From an uncultured Bacillota bacterium (GTDB lineage Bacteria; Bacillota_I; Bacilli_A; RFN20; CAG-288): a stretch of DNA of 64,000 bases. The stretch lies in contig CASDVP010000003.1 in the NCBI GenBank assembly GCA_949284445.1, forward strand, positions 62,001 through 126,000. Direction: 5' to 3'. A program made the translations under genes and the position numbers. This document shows positions 53,583 through 62,712 of the stretch, piece by piece. How positions within the stretch are numbered: the stretch's first letter is position 1; each line of letters opens with the position of its first letter. The notes under the pieces are model-generated. The model made no database searches and was not told the origin of the DNA. It saw nothing but the letters and a program-made list of their open reading frames with translations.

Positions 53583-55943
53583 ATGAAACACAAAAAGCAG
53601 AAAATGACTCTTTTCACCGCTATGATGATGTTAAGTTTAGTCAGTTGTACTGAAACTTCTTCAACGATTCTCTCTGGAAATAGTTCCTATACACCGATAT
53701 CCAGCACAAATGCTATCAATCCTCATAATATCGAAGTCCTCATCAGCGCTTTAAATCAAGAAGAATTAGCAGTGCAAGGAACATTCAAATTATCTTTTTA
53801 TCAAGCAGGTACTGAAACACTTATCAACAGTGTCACTACTAAAAATAGCATTGCAATAGGACCTGATTATTATTACAACTCCACAGAAGAAGATGGTGTT
53901 CTCGATTATAGTGAGTACTATAAAACTGCTGAAGGTTATGTCTCTGAAAGGACACTTTTACCAACCAATCAAGTTCGTGAAACAATTTATATTGATAAAG
54001 ATAACAACCCTTATTCATACGATGAAGTATTCTATAATTTCTTAGCATTTATCGATGCAGATGAATGCGAGATGGGTGAAGATGAAAATCATGTCTTAGT
54101 CACGGGTTTGAATGATACCGATAAAAAAGAAATCGTTTATGGCTTAACTTATTACAGTGATATCCCACTTGATACATTAGAGTTCGTTTATGATAAAGAT
54201 GAGAATTCTTGGTCAGGGAAATTAACTGGTTCTGATGAAGGTGTTCCAGTTGAAACGGAAGCTGGAAATATCACTATCGATATGAAATGTGAGATGGAGT
54301 TTGATTTAACAACACCTTCCGCTATCGGCTTTAATCCTGTTGTTTCGCTCCCATCAAGCGCTGAAAATGCTCCCTTACAAGAGCTGTTCACTAAATTACA
54401 AGCTGGAAATTATACGCTTGATATAAAAAGAACGGGTGGTATTGACCAAGGTGGTTCTCCCCAAAAATGGTATATCAATGATAAAGGTATTATCCGCACT
54501 AGCCTAGCTGATGATGGAAGTGTCAAAAGTGGATATGGCTATTATGATACTGGAACTGGTTTAGACCATGTCACTTATAATCAAGGAGAACTTGTCGGTA
54601 GTGAAACATTAGACACTAAAACTACTTTAGAAGATCTTAAAACACCATTCCTCTTTGCTGCTGAAGCCTTTGATCTCACCGATGAAAACACTTATGTATT
54701 AAAGAGCGGCTACGGATTTGAAGACTATATAGCATTAACTCTACCAGATGCCACTGCATCTTGGAATCAGCAGTACTATATCAATATTGATGATGGCTCA
54801 TTAAAGGTCACTTTAAATGATGATGGTTCAGCTACTTTTTTCTATTCTTACACCTATCTTGATTATGGTAATGAAGTAAAAGGCACCATCACTACCACAG
54901 TAAGTGCTATCAATAGCACTACTCTTCCATTCACATATACGCCTTATGAGGCACCAGATTTGACTAACTGGTCAGGTTATGGTGATGTTGCAACTGAACT
55001 ATTAGAACTATATTTAGGCAGTGATATCGACAAACTTCCTTTCCTCGATCCTACTACTGCTAAGACATATAAAGCTAGTGAAATCAACAATTACAATGGT
55101 CATTTATTAAGCATCACCAATTCTTATTCTGATGCTGCAACAGCACTTAGCACATATGAGGCTTATGTTGCTGAGTTAGAAGAAATGGGTTGGGTGAGAG
55201 ATGAAAAATATACAGATAGCACCGGTAGATATATGCTTGATGATGGTAAAGGAAATTACTATCACATCTCTATCACTAATAATACAAAATATATCTACTT
55301 GAAAGTCTATCAGCCAACCATCAGTTTGTCTGATTGGTATCACAGAAGCTTTGATGACCAATATGCATGTTGGATGACTTATACAACGAACGTTAAAACT
55401 TACGCAGATGAAACTGGTACTGGTGATCCCACCTCAAATACTACAGAAACAAATATCCAAAAGTTTAAAGATGGGGCCATGCAAGTCACCGAAAATGGTA
55501 AGCAAACAACCGTTTTCTATGAGGATGTCACAAATAATCGCTTTACTATTTTAGGGAAAAACTCAGATAACACTTGGGCACCTATCACTTATTATGATTT
55601 AGATACAGTCAATTTAACTAACTATCAAAATGGTGGTTATGTGACTGCTCCTTCACTGATGAACTATGTCGATTCATATTTTACTGAAGCAGAAGGTGAT
55701 GGCTCTTATACGCTCAATCCAGCAGTCACTAGTGCTATTGCTAAAGCACTATTTGATGTGACTGTTTCAGCAGAGGCAACTGGTTCATTACAAATGGATT
55801 TCTATGACAATGGTATCACTTTAACAATCACTGATTCTGTTGTAAATGAAGGTATCTTGACTGAAACAACTCTAAGTTTAAAAATCGATCATATCGGTCA
55901 CCAAGTAAGCTTCACTGTTCCTCAATTCGAATACGCTGAATAA
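53583..55943 (+). CDS. Large surface lipoprotein, unknown function
   Basis: A 786-residue lipoprotein: signal peptide with LVSC lipobox (Cys22), Ser/Thr linker, then a long beta-rich, Asp/Thr/Tyr-rich extracellular body. Two halves show loosely similar patterns (for example VSERTLLPTNQ.. and KTYADETGTGD.., each in the middle of hydrophobic/polar strand alternation) that suggest repeated domains, but I recognise none and see no catalytic motif. It lacks the C-terminal KLGIA-type module of the neighbouring lipoprotein. Transcribed alone from a good promoter, with a strong terminator behind it and a distant cre-like site upstream. Perhaps a solute- or polymer-binding surface protein; this is a guess from its location only. 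Confidence 0.7.
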   Translation: MKHKKQKMTLFTAMMMLSLVSCTETSSTILSGNSSYTPISSTNAINPHNIEVLISALNQEELAVQGTFKLSFYQAGTETLINSVTTKNSIAIGPDYYYNSTEEDGVLDYSEYYKTAEGYVSERTLLPTNQVRETIYIDKDNNPYSYDEVFYNFLAFIDADECEMGEDENHVLVTGLNDTDKKEIVYGLTYYSDIPLDTLEFVYDKDENSWSGKLTGSDEGVPVETEAGNITIDMKCEMEFDLTTPSAIGFNPVVSLPSSAENAPLQELFTKLQAGNYTLDIKRTGGIDQGGSPQKWYINDKGIIRTSLADDGSVKSGYGYYDTGTGLDHVTYNQGELVGSETLDTKTTLEDLKTPFLFAAEAFDLTDENTYVLKSGYGFEDYIALTLPDATASWNQQYYINIDDGSLKVTLNDDGSATFFYSYTYLDYGNEVKGTITTTVSAINSTTLPFTYTPYEAPDLTNWSGYGDVATELLELYLGSDIDKLPFLDPTTAKTYKASEINNYNGHLLSITNSYSDAATALSTYEAYVAELEEMGWVRDEKYTDSTGRYMLDDGKGNYYHISITNNTKYIYLKVYQPTISLSDWYHRSFDDQYACWMTYTTNVKTYADETGTGDPTSNTTETNIQKFKDGAMQVTENGKQTTVFYEDVTNNRFTILGKNSDNTWAPITYYDLDTVNLTNYQNGGYVTAPSLMNYVDSYFTEAEGDGSYTLNPAVTSAIAKALFDVTVSAEATGSLQMDFYDNGITLTITDSVVNEGILTETTLSLKIDHIGHQVSFTVPQFEYAE

Positions 55944-55966
55944 TCAATAGAATAAAATTACACTTT

Positions 55967-55994
55967 AGGCGCCACGAATAATGGCGCCTTTTTA
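55967..55994 (+). terminator. Strong intrinsic terminator
   Basis: GC-rich perfect stem AGGCGCCA/TGGCGCCT (8 bp), 7-base loop, then TTTTT. It lies 24 bases after the lipoprotein stop codon. Between it and 56197 is only a likely promoter, TTGGAA (56133-56138) with GATAAT (56157-56162). Confidence 0.93.
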
Positions 55995-56197
55995 TTGTTG
56001 TTTTAATAAAATTTGATATTCATACCATCAACAAATTTTAACTTTGTTTGAAAAATGTAAAGTTCATAAATATAGAGAAAGAACATGGTGTTGTCAATTC
56101 ACGTCTTCTTGTTAATAATTTAGGACATTTTATTGGAATAAAAAAGCAAATAGATTGATAATAATTATGTTTTAAAAACAAAGGGAGTTAAAGACTT

Positions 56198-59125
56198 ATG
56201 AAAAAATCCTCTAAATTTTCACTTCTTATTCTTCCACTATTATTTTCGATGTCACTTTTTTCTTGTGAAAGTCCAATATCAAGTTCAAATTCGATATCAG
56301 ATACCTCTAAACCTATCGGCGTCAACTCATCAAATAGTTCTCATAATTCTAGTTCATCGAGTAGCAATTCTTCTTCAACAACTACAAAACCTGTTGAAAA
56401 GAAAGAAAAGCTCACAATAATTACACCGGATGGTATCAGTATTTCTCCAGATTATGTCGACGAATTTATTGTAGGTAACCCGATTATTTTACCTTCTGAA
56501 AATCAAGTGATCGGCTTAGGCACAAAAGAGATCATCGGTTATTTCATAATAGACACTGATGATGAAATCATCTCCGGTGAAACATTGATGATCAAAGGCG
56601 GTTTGACTGTTGAGATGAGAGTCAAAGAAACTGTCGCCTCTCTTACCATCATCAATAATACTGAAGCAGAGTTAGAAACCGACTATCAAACAGAATTTAA
56701 AATCGGTGAAGCTATCACTTTACCAAATGTCGTATCTTTACCAATCGGTTATGAATTAGATGGTTTCTATATTCAAGGAACTGATGAAAAGGCAGTCAGC
56801 GGTCAAACGATCATGCCTGAAGATGGTTTAACATTAGAACTGAGATTAACTGCATTAATTAAAGTGACCATTCATTTTGCTAGCCAATTACACGAAGATA
56901 TCGAAATTTATGTCAAAGCCGGTTCAACAATTGATCTGGACGAATATGATATCACCGATGATTTGCCTGCAAACTATGAGTTCGATCACTGGCATGGATC
57001 TGATGAAAACGGAGATATCATTATCAATGAAGAAAATGAAGTAGTTATCAATTCAGATACTGAGATTTGGTTTGCAGTGAAAATCGCTAAACGCACAGTT
57101 GAACTCATTCTACCAGATGGAGTAACTGTTAAAGAAAGTTATAAACGCGAATACGAAGTTGGAATTCAAACAGTAAAAGCTCCATTAAGTAGTGAAGTCG
57201 TCGGAATTCCAGCAGGTCAAGAAATCGATGGCTGGTATTACAAAGGTGAGTTATATGATGGTAAAACTATTATGCCTTTAGAAGGTATGACTTTAGAATT
57301 ACGCTTAAAAGCTATGGAATGCACTGTAACATTAAATTTGACTATACCAAACTCAAAAGTGACTATATCAGATGATTATCCGACAAAACAAACCTGTGAC
57401 TATGGAAAAGCCATAGCTTTACCAAAACGAGAGCAATTATCCGGAATTGCAGAGGATGCTAGAATCGAATGGTATGTAAATGATATCTTATGTGAATCTG
57501 ATGATTTTATCGTCACTGAAAAGAAAACCACTATTTCTTTAAAGGTCTATGTTAAAGCAAAATTCATACTTCCAAGCACCATCACTGTCAGTGAAGAATT
57601 AACACAAGCTGAATATCAAGCCGGTCAAAGTATTCCATTTATCAATGATATTACATCTTACATTCAAATCGATGAAAGTGAAACTAGAACCATTGATACC
57701 TGGTATTATCAAAAAGCTGATGGAACTCAAGCTAAAGCAACCAAATATGTGAAAATACCAGCTAGTGGATTGATCTTGATGCCAACTTTTCTATCTAAAG
57801 GCACACCATTAATCCCTGGGAAAAATAGTGCCAAAGATATACCGGATAGATTTGGTCACTATAGCGATGATTTAAAGACATTCACTTCTTATGATGATAG
57901 TGATGCCTCTTTATTCTCACCAAATGATGCAATCGTCGATGGTGAATCAGGAAGGATTTTTAATCACAGCGGTATATTAGCTATCAATGATGCCTTCAGA
58001 TTAAACACCATGACTGAAAGTGGAGTCACAAGTGATAAGCACTATCGTGTTTATTATCATCTTAAAAACTGTGGTGAAACTGAACTATCATTTGATTTAT
58101 ATCAAATCAATTCAAAAACTGATATTTTATCCTCAAACACATCTGTCAAATATCCAGATACCATCACATTGGCAAAAGATGAAACCATTTCATTATCAAT
58201 CGAATTCACTGGCTATGATAACAACAACCTTCTCTCTATGATCGTCATGAAAAAAGAAGTTATAAATATGCGCTTAGGTATTGCAATGTCATTTGAAGAA
58301 TTCACACCAACTATCGATCCTAGCATTAAATACACTTTAACCTTATCAGAAAAAGATGACATAACTTTTGCAGATGGAAGTAAAACCGCTGAACTAGCTC
58401 AAGGAGAAACATTACCAGAAATAATCAACAATACTGGAAGGATCATTGAAGGTTATCATTCTGATGATAAGATCTTTGACGAATTCACCATGCCTAATCA
58501 AGATATCACTATCGCACCTCATTACATCAATAATGGATATCGAAGAATGTGGTATGGCGATGGTAAAGAAGATGGTATACCTGACAAGTTATCTGGAGGC
58601 GTAAGCGCAGATAATTTCGTAAAATTACGTGATCCTCTCACTCAATCTGATCCGTCGATTTACGGTGATATCAAAGACGTGATGAAAACTATTGTCAATG
58701 GTGGAGAAAACGGCTTTGCACAACAAGGCGTCTTGATGCAATATAATTCTACGATGAAAACAGGCGGCGCTTTCCGCAATTCTATAGTCGTCAATGATAA
58801 ATCTGATACTAGCGGATCTCAATTCAAGCTAGAAAAAGATAAAACCTATACCTATAATTTCAACTTTGAAAACAAAGGCGATAGCGATATCGCTTTCCAA
58901 GTGACCTTTGTTAATAATGGCGTTGATAAAACCAGTACTGGTGAAGATAACACCTTCAAAGTCGAGTTAGCTAAAGGTGAAAGCATGACTATAACTTGCA
59001 ATGTTTCTTACTTAACTTTCTATAGCGGTAGCACAAATGATAATGCTAATCTCTTATTTGAAGCTTTATCAGATATGACCGATATCAAGCTAGGTATCGC
59101 AATGTCTATTAAAATTCCCGAATAA
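56198..59125 (+). CDS. Repeat-built surface lipoprotein with two C-terminal KLGIA-type modules
   Basis: A 975-residue lipoprotein: LFSC lipobox (Cys23), Ser/Asn linker to ~65, then about six beta repeats of ~75 residues (~70-534). Repeats share a pattern: an opening strand like LTIITPDGI, a Y-x-x-E[FY].[IV]G segment, I.[GD][WF]Y, and a closing MP..GLTLELRL (e.g. EDGLTLELRL, LEGMTLELRL), related in layout to InlB B-repeat/Listeria-Bacteroides repeat domains. A module of ~175 residues (~534-708) ending MRLGIAMSFEEF follows, one more repeat (~710-775, GYHSDDKIFDEFTMPNQDITI), and a second module (~778-975) ending IKLGIAMSIKIPE. No enzyme motif. Likely an adhesin or glycan-binding surface protein. 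GGGAG precedes the ATG. Confidence 0.78.
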   Translation: MKKSSKFSLLILPLLFSMSLFSCESPISSSNSISDTSKPIGVNSSNSSHNSSSSSSNSSSTTTKPVEKKEKLTIITPDGISISPDYVDEFIVGNPIILPSENQVIGLGTKEIIGYFIIDTDDEIISGETLMIKGGLTVEMRVKETVASLTIINNTEAELETDYQTEFKIGEAITLPNVVSLPIGYELDGFYIQGTDEKAVSGQTIMPEDGLTLELRLTALIKVTIHFASQLHEDIEIYVKAGSTIDLDEYDITDDLPANYEFDHWHGSDENGDIIINEENEVVINSDTEIWFAVKIAKRTVELILPDGVTVKESYKREYEVGIQTVKAPLSSEVVGIPAGQEIDGWYYKGELYDGKTIMPLEGMTLELRLKAMECTVTLNLTIPNSKVTISDDYPTKQTCDYGKAIALPKREQLSGIAEDARIEWYVNDILCESDDFIVTEKKTTISLKVYVKAKFILPSTITVSEELTQAEYQAGQSIPFINDITSYIQIDESETRTIDTWYYQKADGTQAKATKYVKIPASGLILMPTFLSKGTPLIPGKNSAKDIPDRFGHYSDDLKTFTSYDDSDASLFSPNDAIVDGESGRIFNHSGILAINDAFRLNTMTESGVTSDKHYRVYYHLKNCGETELSFDLYQINSKTDILSSNTSVKYPDTITLAKDETISLSIEFTGYDNNNLLSMIVMKKEVINMRLGIAMSFEEFTPTIDPSIKYTLTLSEKDDITFADGSKTAELAQGETLPEIINNTGRIIEGYHSDDKIFDEFTMPNQDITIAPHYINNGYRRMWYGDGKEDGIPDKLSGGVSADNFVKLRDPLTQSDPSIYGDIKDVMKTIVNGGENGFAQQGVLMQYNSTMKTGGAFRNSIVVNDKSDTSGSQFKLEKDKTYTYNFNFENKGDSDIAFQVTFVNNGVDKTSTGEDNTFKVELAKGESMTITCNVSYLTFYSGSTNDNANLLFEALSDMTDIKLGIAMSIKIPE

Positions 59126-59164
59126 GACATTTTGATCAGATAAAAAGCAATATTAACAGCACTT

Positions 59165-59201
59165 AAAAAGAGTGGTCTGAACTTCAGAGCCACTCTTTTT
59201 T
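59165..59201. terminator. Bidirectional terminator between converging genes
   Basis: AAAAAGAGTGGTCTGA (59165-59180) pairs with the segment from 59184 to 59201 with one bulged base; A-tract on the left and T-tract on the right make it usable from both sides, for the lipoprotein gene (+) and the APRT-like gene (-). Confidence 0.9.
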
Positions 59202-59210
59202 ATCTATAGT

Positions 59211-59891
59211 TTAAGGACGATATTTGCACCAATCTTTTTTATCAAACGAGACTTGAATGATTCTAGTCTTCGGGAATAGCTTTTCACAAGGAACTGGTCC
59301 ATCTAGCCATTTGACACCGATCTCATTTTCTCTGACTGATAAGACGCGGAATTCACGGATACCGAGTCCATGAGCTGAGCAATCAAAGCGAACAAAATTG
59401 CCGACTGTGACACCATATTTAACAACAGTAACGATGCCTAAAGGTAATTCAGTTGAAACCGAATCAAGCAATTTATAACGACCGCGATGAGCGACTTTTT
59501 CGATCAAGAAAGCAAAGCCCAACACTTTAGCACCCATATCTTGAATGATGGAATACATCGAGAAATAAAGAGAACCACCGCAGATAGCAGATCCGACGAT
59601 CAAAACACTGTCTCCTTCTTTAAAATATTCACCTGAAGAGATGAGACCATCATAAGGATTTAAAATGATGACGCCCAAGCCTAAACGATACGCTAACGCA
59701 GAAGCGAAAGTGGTATCACCAGTCGGACAAACGATTTTAGTGATGCGTTTATCTAAAGGAGTCAATTTTTCCACCATGCTATCGACAGCGGCTTTGAAAG
59801 CCACTTGATCAGAAAACAAGGGTGTCAAATCCTTATAAGTAGGATTTTTCGGATCAGTCACAATATATTTATCAAAAATTTCTTCGTTCAT
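59211..59891 (-). CDS. Degenerate adenine-phosphoribosyltransferase-like protein
   Basis: A 226-residue protein whose first ~170 residues follow the type I phosphoribosyltransferase (APRT) layout: Y.D.TPLFSDQVAFKAAVDSM, then ALAYRLGLGVIILNP, then the position of the PRPP motif, and GAKVLGFAFLIE. The PRPP motif, normally VLIVDDLLATGGT, reads VLIVGSAICGGSL: both acidic residues and the ATGGT are gone. Catalysis as a PRTase is therefore doubtful. A ~50-residue C-terminal extension (REFRVLSVRENEIGVKWLDG...) is not part of APRT. RBS: AAGAGGTAA before the ATG. Could be a purine-binding regulator, as PurR arose from a PRTase fold, but no DNA-binding domain is seen. Confidence 0.75.
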   Translation of the reverse strand: MNEEIFDKYIVTDPKNPTYKDLTPLFSDQVAFKAAVDSMVEKLTPLDKRITKIVCPTGDTTFASALAYRLGLGVIILNPYDGLISSGEYFKEGDSVLIVGSAICGGSLYFSMYSIIQDMGAKVLGFAFLIEKVAHRGRYKLLDSVSTELPLGIVTVVKYGVTVGNFVRFDCSAHGLGIREFRVLSVRENEIGVKWLDGPVPCEKLFPKTRIIQVSFDKKDWCKYRP

Positions 59892-59924
59892 AAATTTTAC
59901 CTCTTGAAATAATTATAAACTAAA

Positions 59925-60485
59925 TCAGCTCTCTTTTTTAGATTTATGATGTTCTTCAGTGACTTTTTTTCGGATTCCTGATAGAACCTCATAAACTTCT
60001 TTGTCAGTGGCATCAGGATGTTCTTTGACATATTGGTCAAACTCCGAAATGATATCACCATAATAAGGCTCATCATACACTTCTTCTTCAGTCAGCTCAT
60101 CTTCATCATGTTCATGAGTCTCAGCTTTGACAGTATTAGTCTCAGTCATATAAATCGGATATTCTTCCTGCACATGAGTGTACTCATGATCTTCATCAAA
60201 ATAATTAAAAACGATATGCTGATGAACCGCGATTTCATCTAAAAATTTAAGAAGAACGTCTACAACTTCTTTTTCACGATCTTGATATTCATAAGGTGCT
60301 CTGACGATCACTTCTAAACGATAAGCTGTCTGTTCAACACCATCATGAATGATCAATGAAGAAGGTGCATAAAAGTTCAATTCCTCATCTGAACAAGAGA
60401 AGGCTTCTACTAAAGGTTTATGTAACTTCTTAGTCAAAGCTTCAGCTTGATAAATATCCATACCTAATAAACTGATTAGAATCAT
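59925..60485 (-). CDS. Hypothetical protein, weakly DUF1904/tautomerase-like
   Basis: A 186-residue cytoplasmic protein. I start at the ATG at 60485, which has a perfect AAGGAGG at 60500-60494; the longer frame to 60527 would overlap priA. The first ~105 residues (EALTKKLHKPLVEAF..., RLEVIVRAPYEYQDREKEVVDVLLKFLDEI, HIVFNYFDE) have the beta-alpha-beta pattern of DUF1904/4-oxalocrotonate-tautomerase-like folds, without the catalytic N-terminal Pro. A His/Glu/Asp-rich stretch (~120-150) and a Lys-rich end follow. It belongs to the gmk-priA operon. Assignment tentative. Confidence 0.6.
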   Translation of the reverse strand: MILISLLGMDIYQAEALTKKLHKPLVEAFSCSDEELNFYAPSSLIIHDGVEQTAYRLEVIVRAPYEYQDREKEVVDVLLKFLDEIAVHQHIVFNYFDEDHEYTHVQEEYPIYMTETNTVKAETHEHDEDELTEEEVYDEPYYGDIISEFDQYVKEHPDATDKEVYEVLSGIRKKVTEEHHKSKKES

Positions 60486-60498
60486 CTTGATATCCTCC

Positions 60499-62712
60499 TT
60501 ATAAAGCTTCACTTCCTGGATCGACATCGATCAAAATCTCCACATCTCGGTTAGCGATTCTGATTGTTTTTATCTCATCTAGAATAGGGCTCATCTCATC
60601 CCATGATTTATATTTTAACAAGAGTTGCCGATAAAATCTTCCATTAATATGTGGAATATAGGGGACAGATGGTCCATAAAGATTGATCCTTTTATCGAGA
60701 ATCTTTTCTAAAAAGAAATTTTTTAAGATATAACTGACATCTTCAGTCCTTTTTAAATCGATTCCTCTGACCACGATATGCACCAAATATGTATATGGCG
60801 GGTATTGATATTTCTTTCTTTCCAATAATTCTAGATTATAGAATTCCTCATAATTTTGGCTGGCAGCTAATTTTAAAATTTTATTGTCAGGCACATAGGT
60901 TTGTATCAATATTTTGCCTTTTAATTCAGCCCTACCAGCTCTTCCTACAAATTGAGAGATCAAATCAAAAGTTTCTTCATTAGCCATATAGGTAGGTAAC
61001 ATCAAAGAAGCATCAGCATCTAAGATACAAGCGAGTGAAACTTTTGGAAAGTCATGCCCTTTAGCGATGATCTGTGTCCCGATGATGATATCAGCTTCTC
61101 CTGAAGCAAAATCAGCTAAGACTTCATGTCTAACTTGATTAGACGAAACATCTGAATCTAAACGTCTGATCTTCGCATTAGGAAATAAAAAGCGCAAATC
61201 TTCGAACACTCTTTCAGTTCCAAAGCCGAGCTTTAAAAACTCTTTGCTTCTACATTCACAAGTATAATCCACTGACGAGACTTGATATCCGCAATGATGA
61301 CATTTTAAAACATCAGTCCTCTTATGATAATTGAGTGGGATATTACAATTAGGGCAGGTGACGATATGCCCACAATCACGGCACTTAAACACCGGTGAAT
61401 AACCGCGCCTATTCAGTAAAAGCATCGTCTGTTGATGCTTGATCAAATTTTCGTTGATAGCAGTCACTAAAGGTATTGAAAACAAAGGAGACCATTCCGG
61501 ATTCAAATTCCTAGAATTGTTCATATCTATAAATATGATTTCTTTATCTTGATTCAACGCATATCGTTTCTTTAAGAAAACGGGCTCATAAATGCCTTTT
61601 TCAGCACGAACTTTATCGATGATTCTAGGCGTTGCAGAACCGAGAACAACTTTGGCTCCTTCTATTTCAGAGCGCATCTTACTAACTGTGATAGCATCAT
61701 AATAAGGAACGTTATCTTGCTTGTAACTATTAGAATGTTCCTCATCTATGATGATGAGACCTAAATTTTTAACAGGTGCAAAAATCGCTGAACGTGTCCC
61801 TAATACGATTCGGCTTTCACCGAAAAGGATCTTGCGATATTCATCATATTTTCTCGCATCCGATAAAGAAGAATTCAGAATCGAAATGCTCTCTTTAAAA
61901 TAGGAGCTAAAAAGATAACTCATCCGATCAGTCAAAGCGATCTCAGGTACTAAGATGATCACCCCTTTGTTCATCTTCAGATAGTGTTCAGCAAGTCTAA
62001 GATAGACTTCAGTCTTACCTGAACCAGTGACACCTTCTAATAAAAATACATTTGATGAACTATTCACAATCTGCGCAAATGCTTTTTCTTGCTCATCCGT
62101 CAGATCAAACGGTTTTAATTGAGCGATTTCCATCTCTGGTATGCGTGATAAAGGCACTTGTTTAACAGTTAAAACACCGGAATCTAAAAGTTTTTTCAAT
62201 GTCTTTTTGGCAGTTATTTTGCTCTCTCTTAGCCCATCTTTATGTTTGTTGATCTCATCTAAAAGTCTCGCCTCAGTTCTATTAGGAGTGCAGTTAACAT
62301 CTTTATTGACAATTACAAAGTTAGCAAATCTAGCTTGCGGTTTAGATAAAGCAGAATCTTTTGGCTTTAATGAGGGTGGGAAGAAAACATTTAAGACTCT
62401 TAACATATCAGATTTATAATAGTCTTTAATCTTGTGAGCAAGATTGATAAGATTTTCATCCAGCAAAGGAAACTGGTCGACTGCCTTATTGATTTTAGCT
62501 AGTTTTATATCGTTGAGTTCTTGATATTCTTCAAGGGACATATCAATTCTTTCAGGTTCTTCTAAAATAAAACCCATGGTATTTTTAGACGCGCCAAAAG
62601 GAACTAAAACCCGCATACCAAGATGATAGCTATCATCGTAAGAATAATAAGTAAAAAAGCGGTCTAAAGAAAGAGCCGCTCTCCCTATCAACACTTTAAC
62701 TAAATAAAACAT
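60499..62712 (-). CDS. priA: Primosomal replication-restart helicase PriA
   Basis: A 737-residue PriA. The N-terminal DNA-binding domain is followed by an SF2 core with Walker A EGVTGSGKTEVY, DEEH (IIDEEHSNSYK), and motifs V/VI (GTQIIAKGHDFP, QFVGRAGRAELKG). The zinc-binding insert has CRDCGHIVTCPNC, LKCHHCGY and then CEC; the last pair is C-x-C instead of C-x-x-C, so one zinc site is slightly rearranged. PriA reloads the replisome at stalled forks. The ATG shares one base with the gmk stop, so the two are coupled; in many Firmicutes rpoZ and coaBC lie between them, but not here. Confidence 0.95.
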   Translation of the reverse strand: MFYLVKVLIGRAALSLDRFFTYYSYDDSYHLGMRVLVPFGASKNTMGFILEEPERIDMSLEEYQELNDIKLAKINKAVDQFPLLDENLINLAHKIKDYYKSDMLRVLNVFFPPSLKPKDSALSKPQARFANFVIVNKDVNCTPNRTEARLLDEINKHKDGLRESKITAKKTLKKLLDSGVLTVKQVPLSRIPEMEIAQLKPFDLTDEQEKAFAQIVNSSSNVFLLEGVTGSGKTEVYLRLAEHYLKMNKGVIILVPEIALTDRMSYLFSSYFKESISILNSSLSDARKYDEYRKILFGESRIVLGTRSAIFAPVKNLGLIIIDEEHSNSYKQDNVPYYDAITVSKMRSEIEGAKVVLGSATPRIIDKVRAEKGIYEPVFLKKRYALNQDKEIIFIDMNNSRNLNPEWSPLFSIPLVTAINENLIKHQQTMLLLNRRGYSPVFKCRDCGHIVTCPNCNIPLNYHKRTDVLKCHHCGYQVSSVDYTCECRSKEFLKLGFGTERVFEDLRFLFPNAKIRRLDSDVSSNQVRHEVLADFASGEADIIIGTQIIAKGHDFPKVSLACILDADASLMLPTYMANEETFDLISQFVGRAGRAELKGKILIQTYVPDNKILKLAASQNYEEFYNLELLERKKYQYPPYTYLVHIVVRGIDLKRTEDVSYILKNFFLEKILDKRINLYGPSVPYIPHINGRFYRQLLLKYKSWDEMSPILDEIKTIRIANRDVEILIDVDPGSEAL

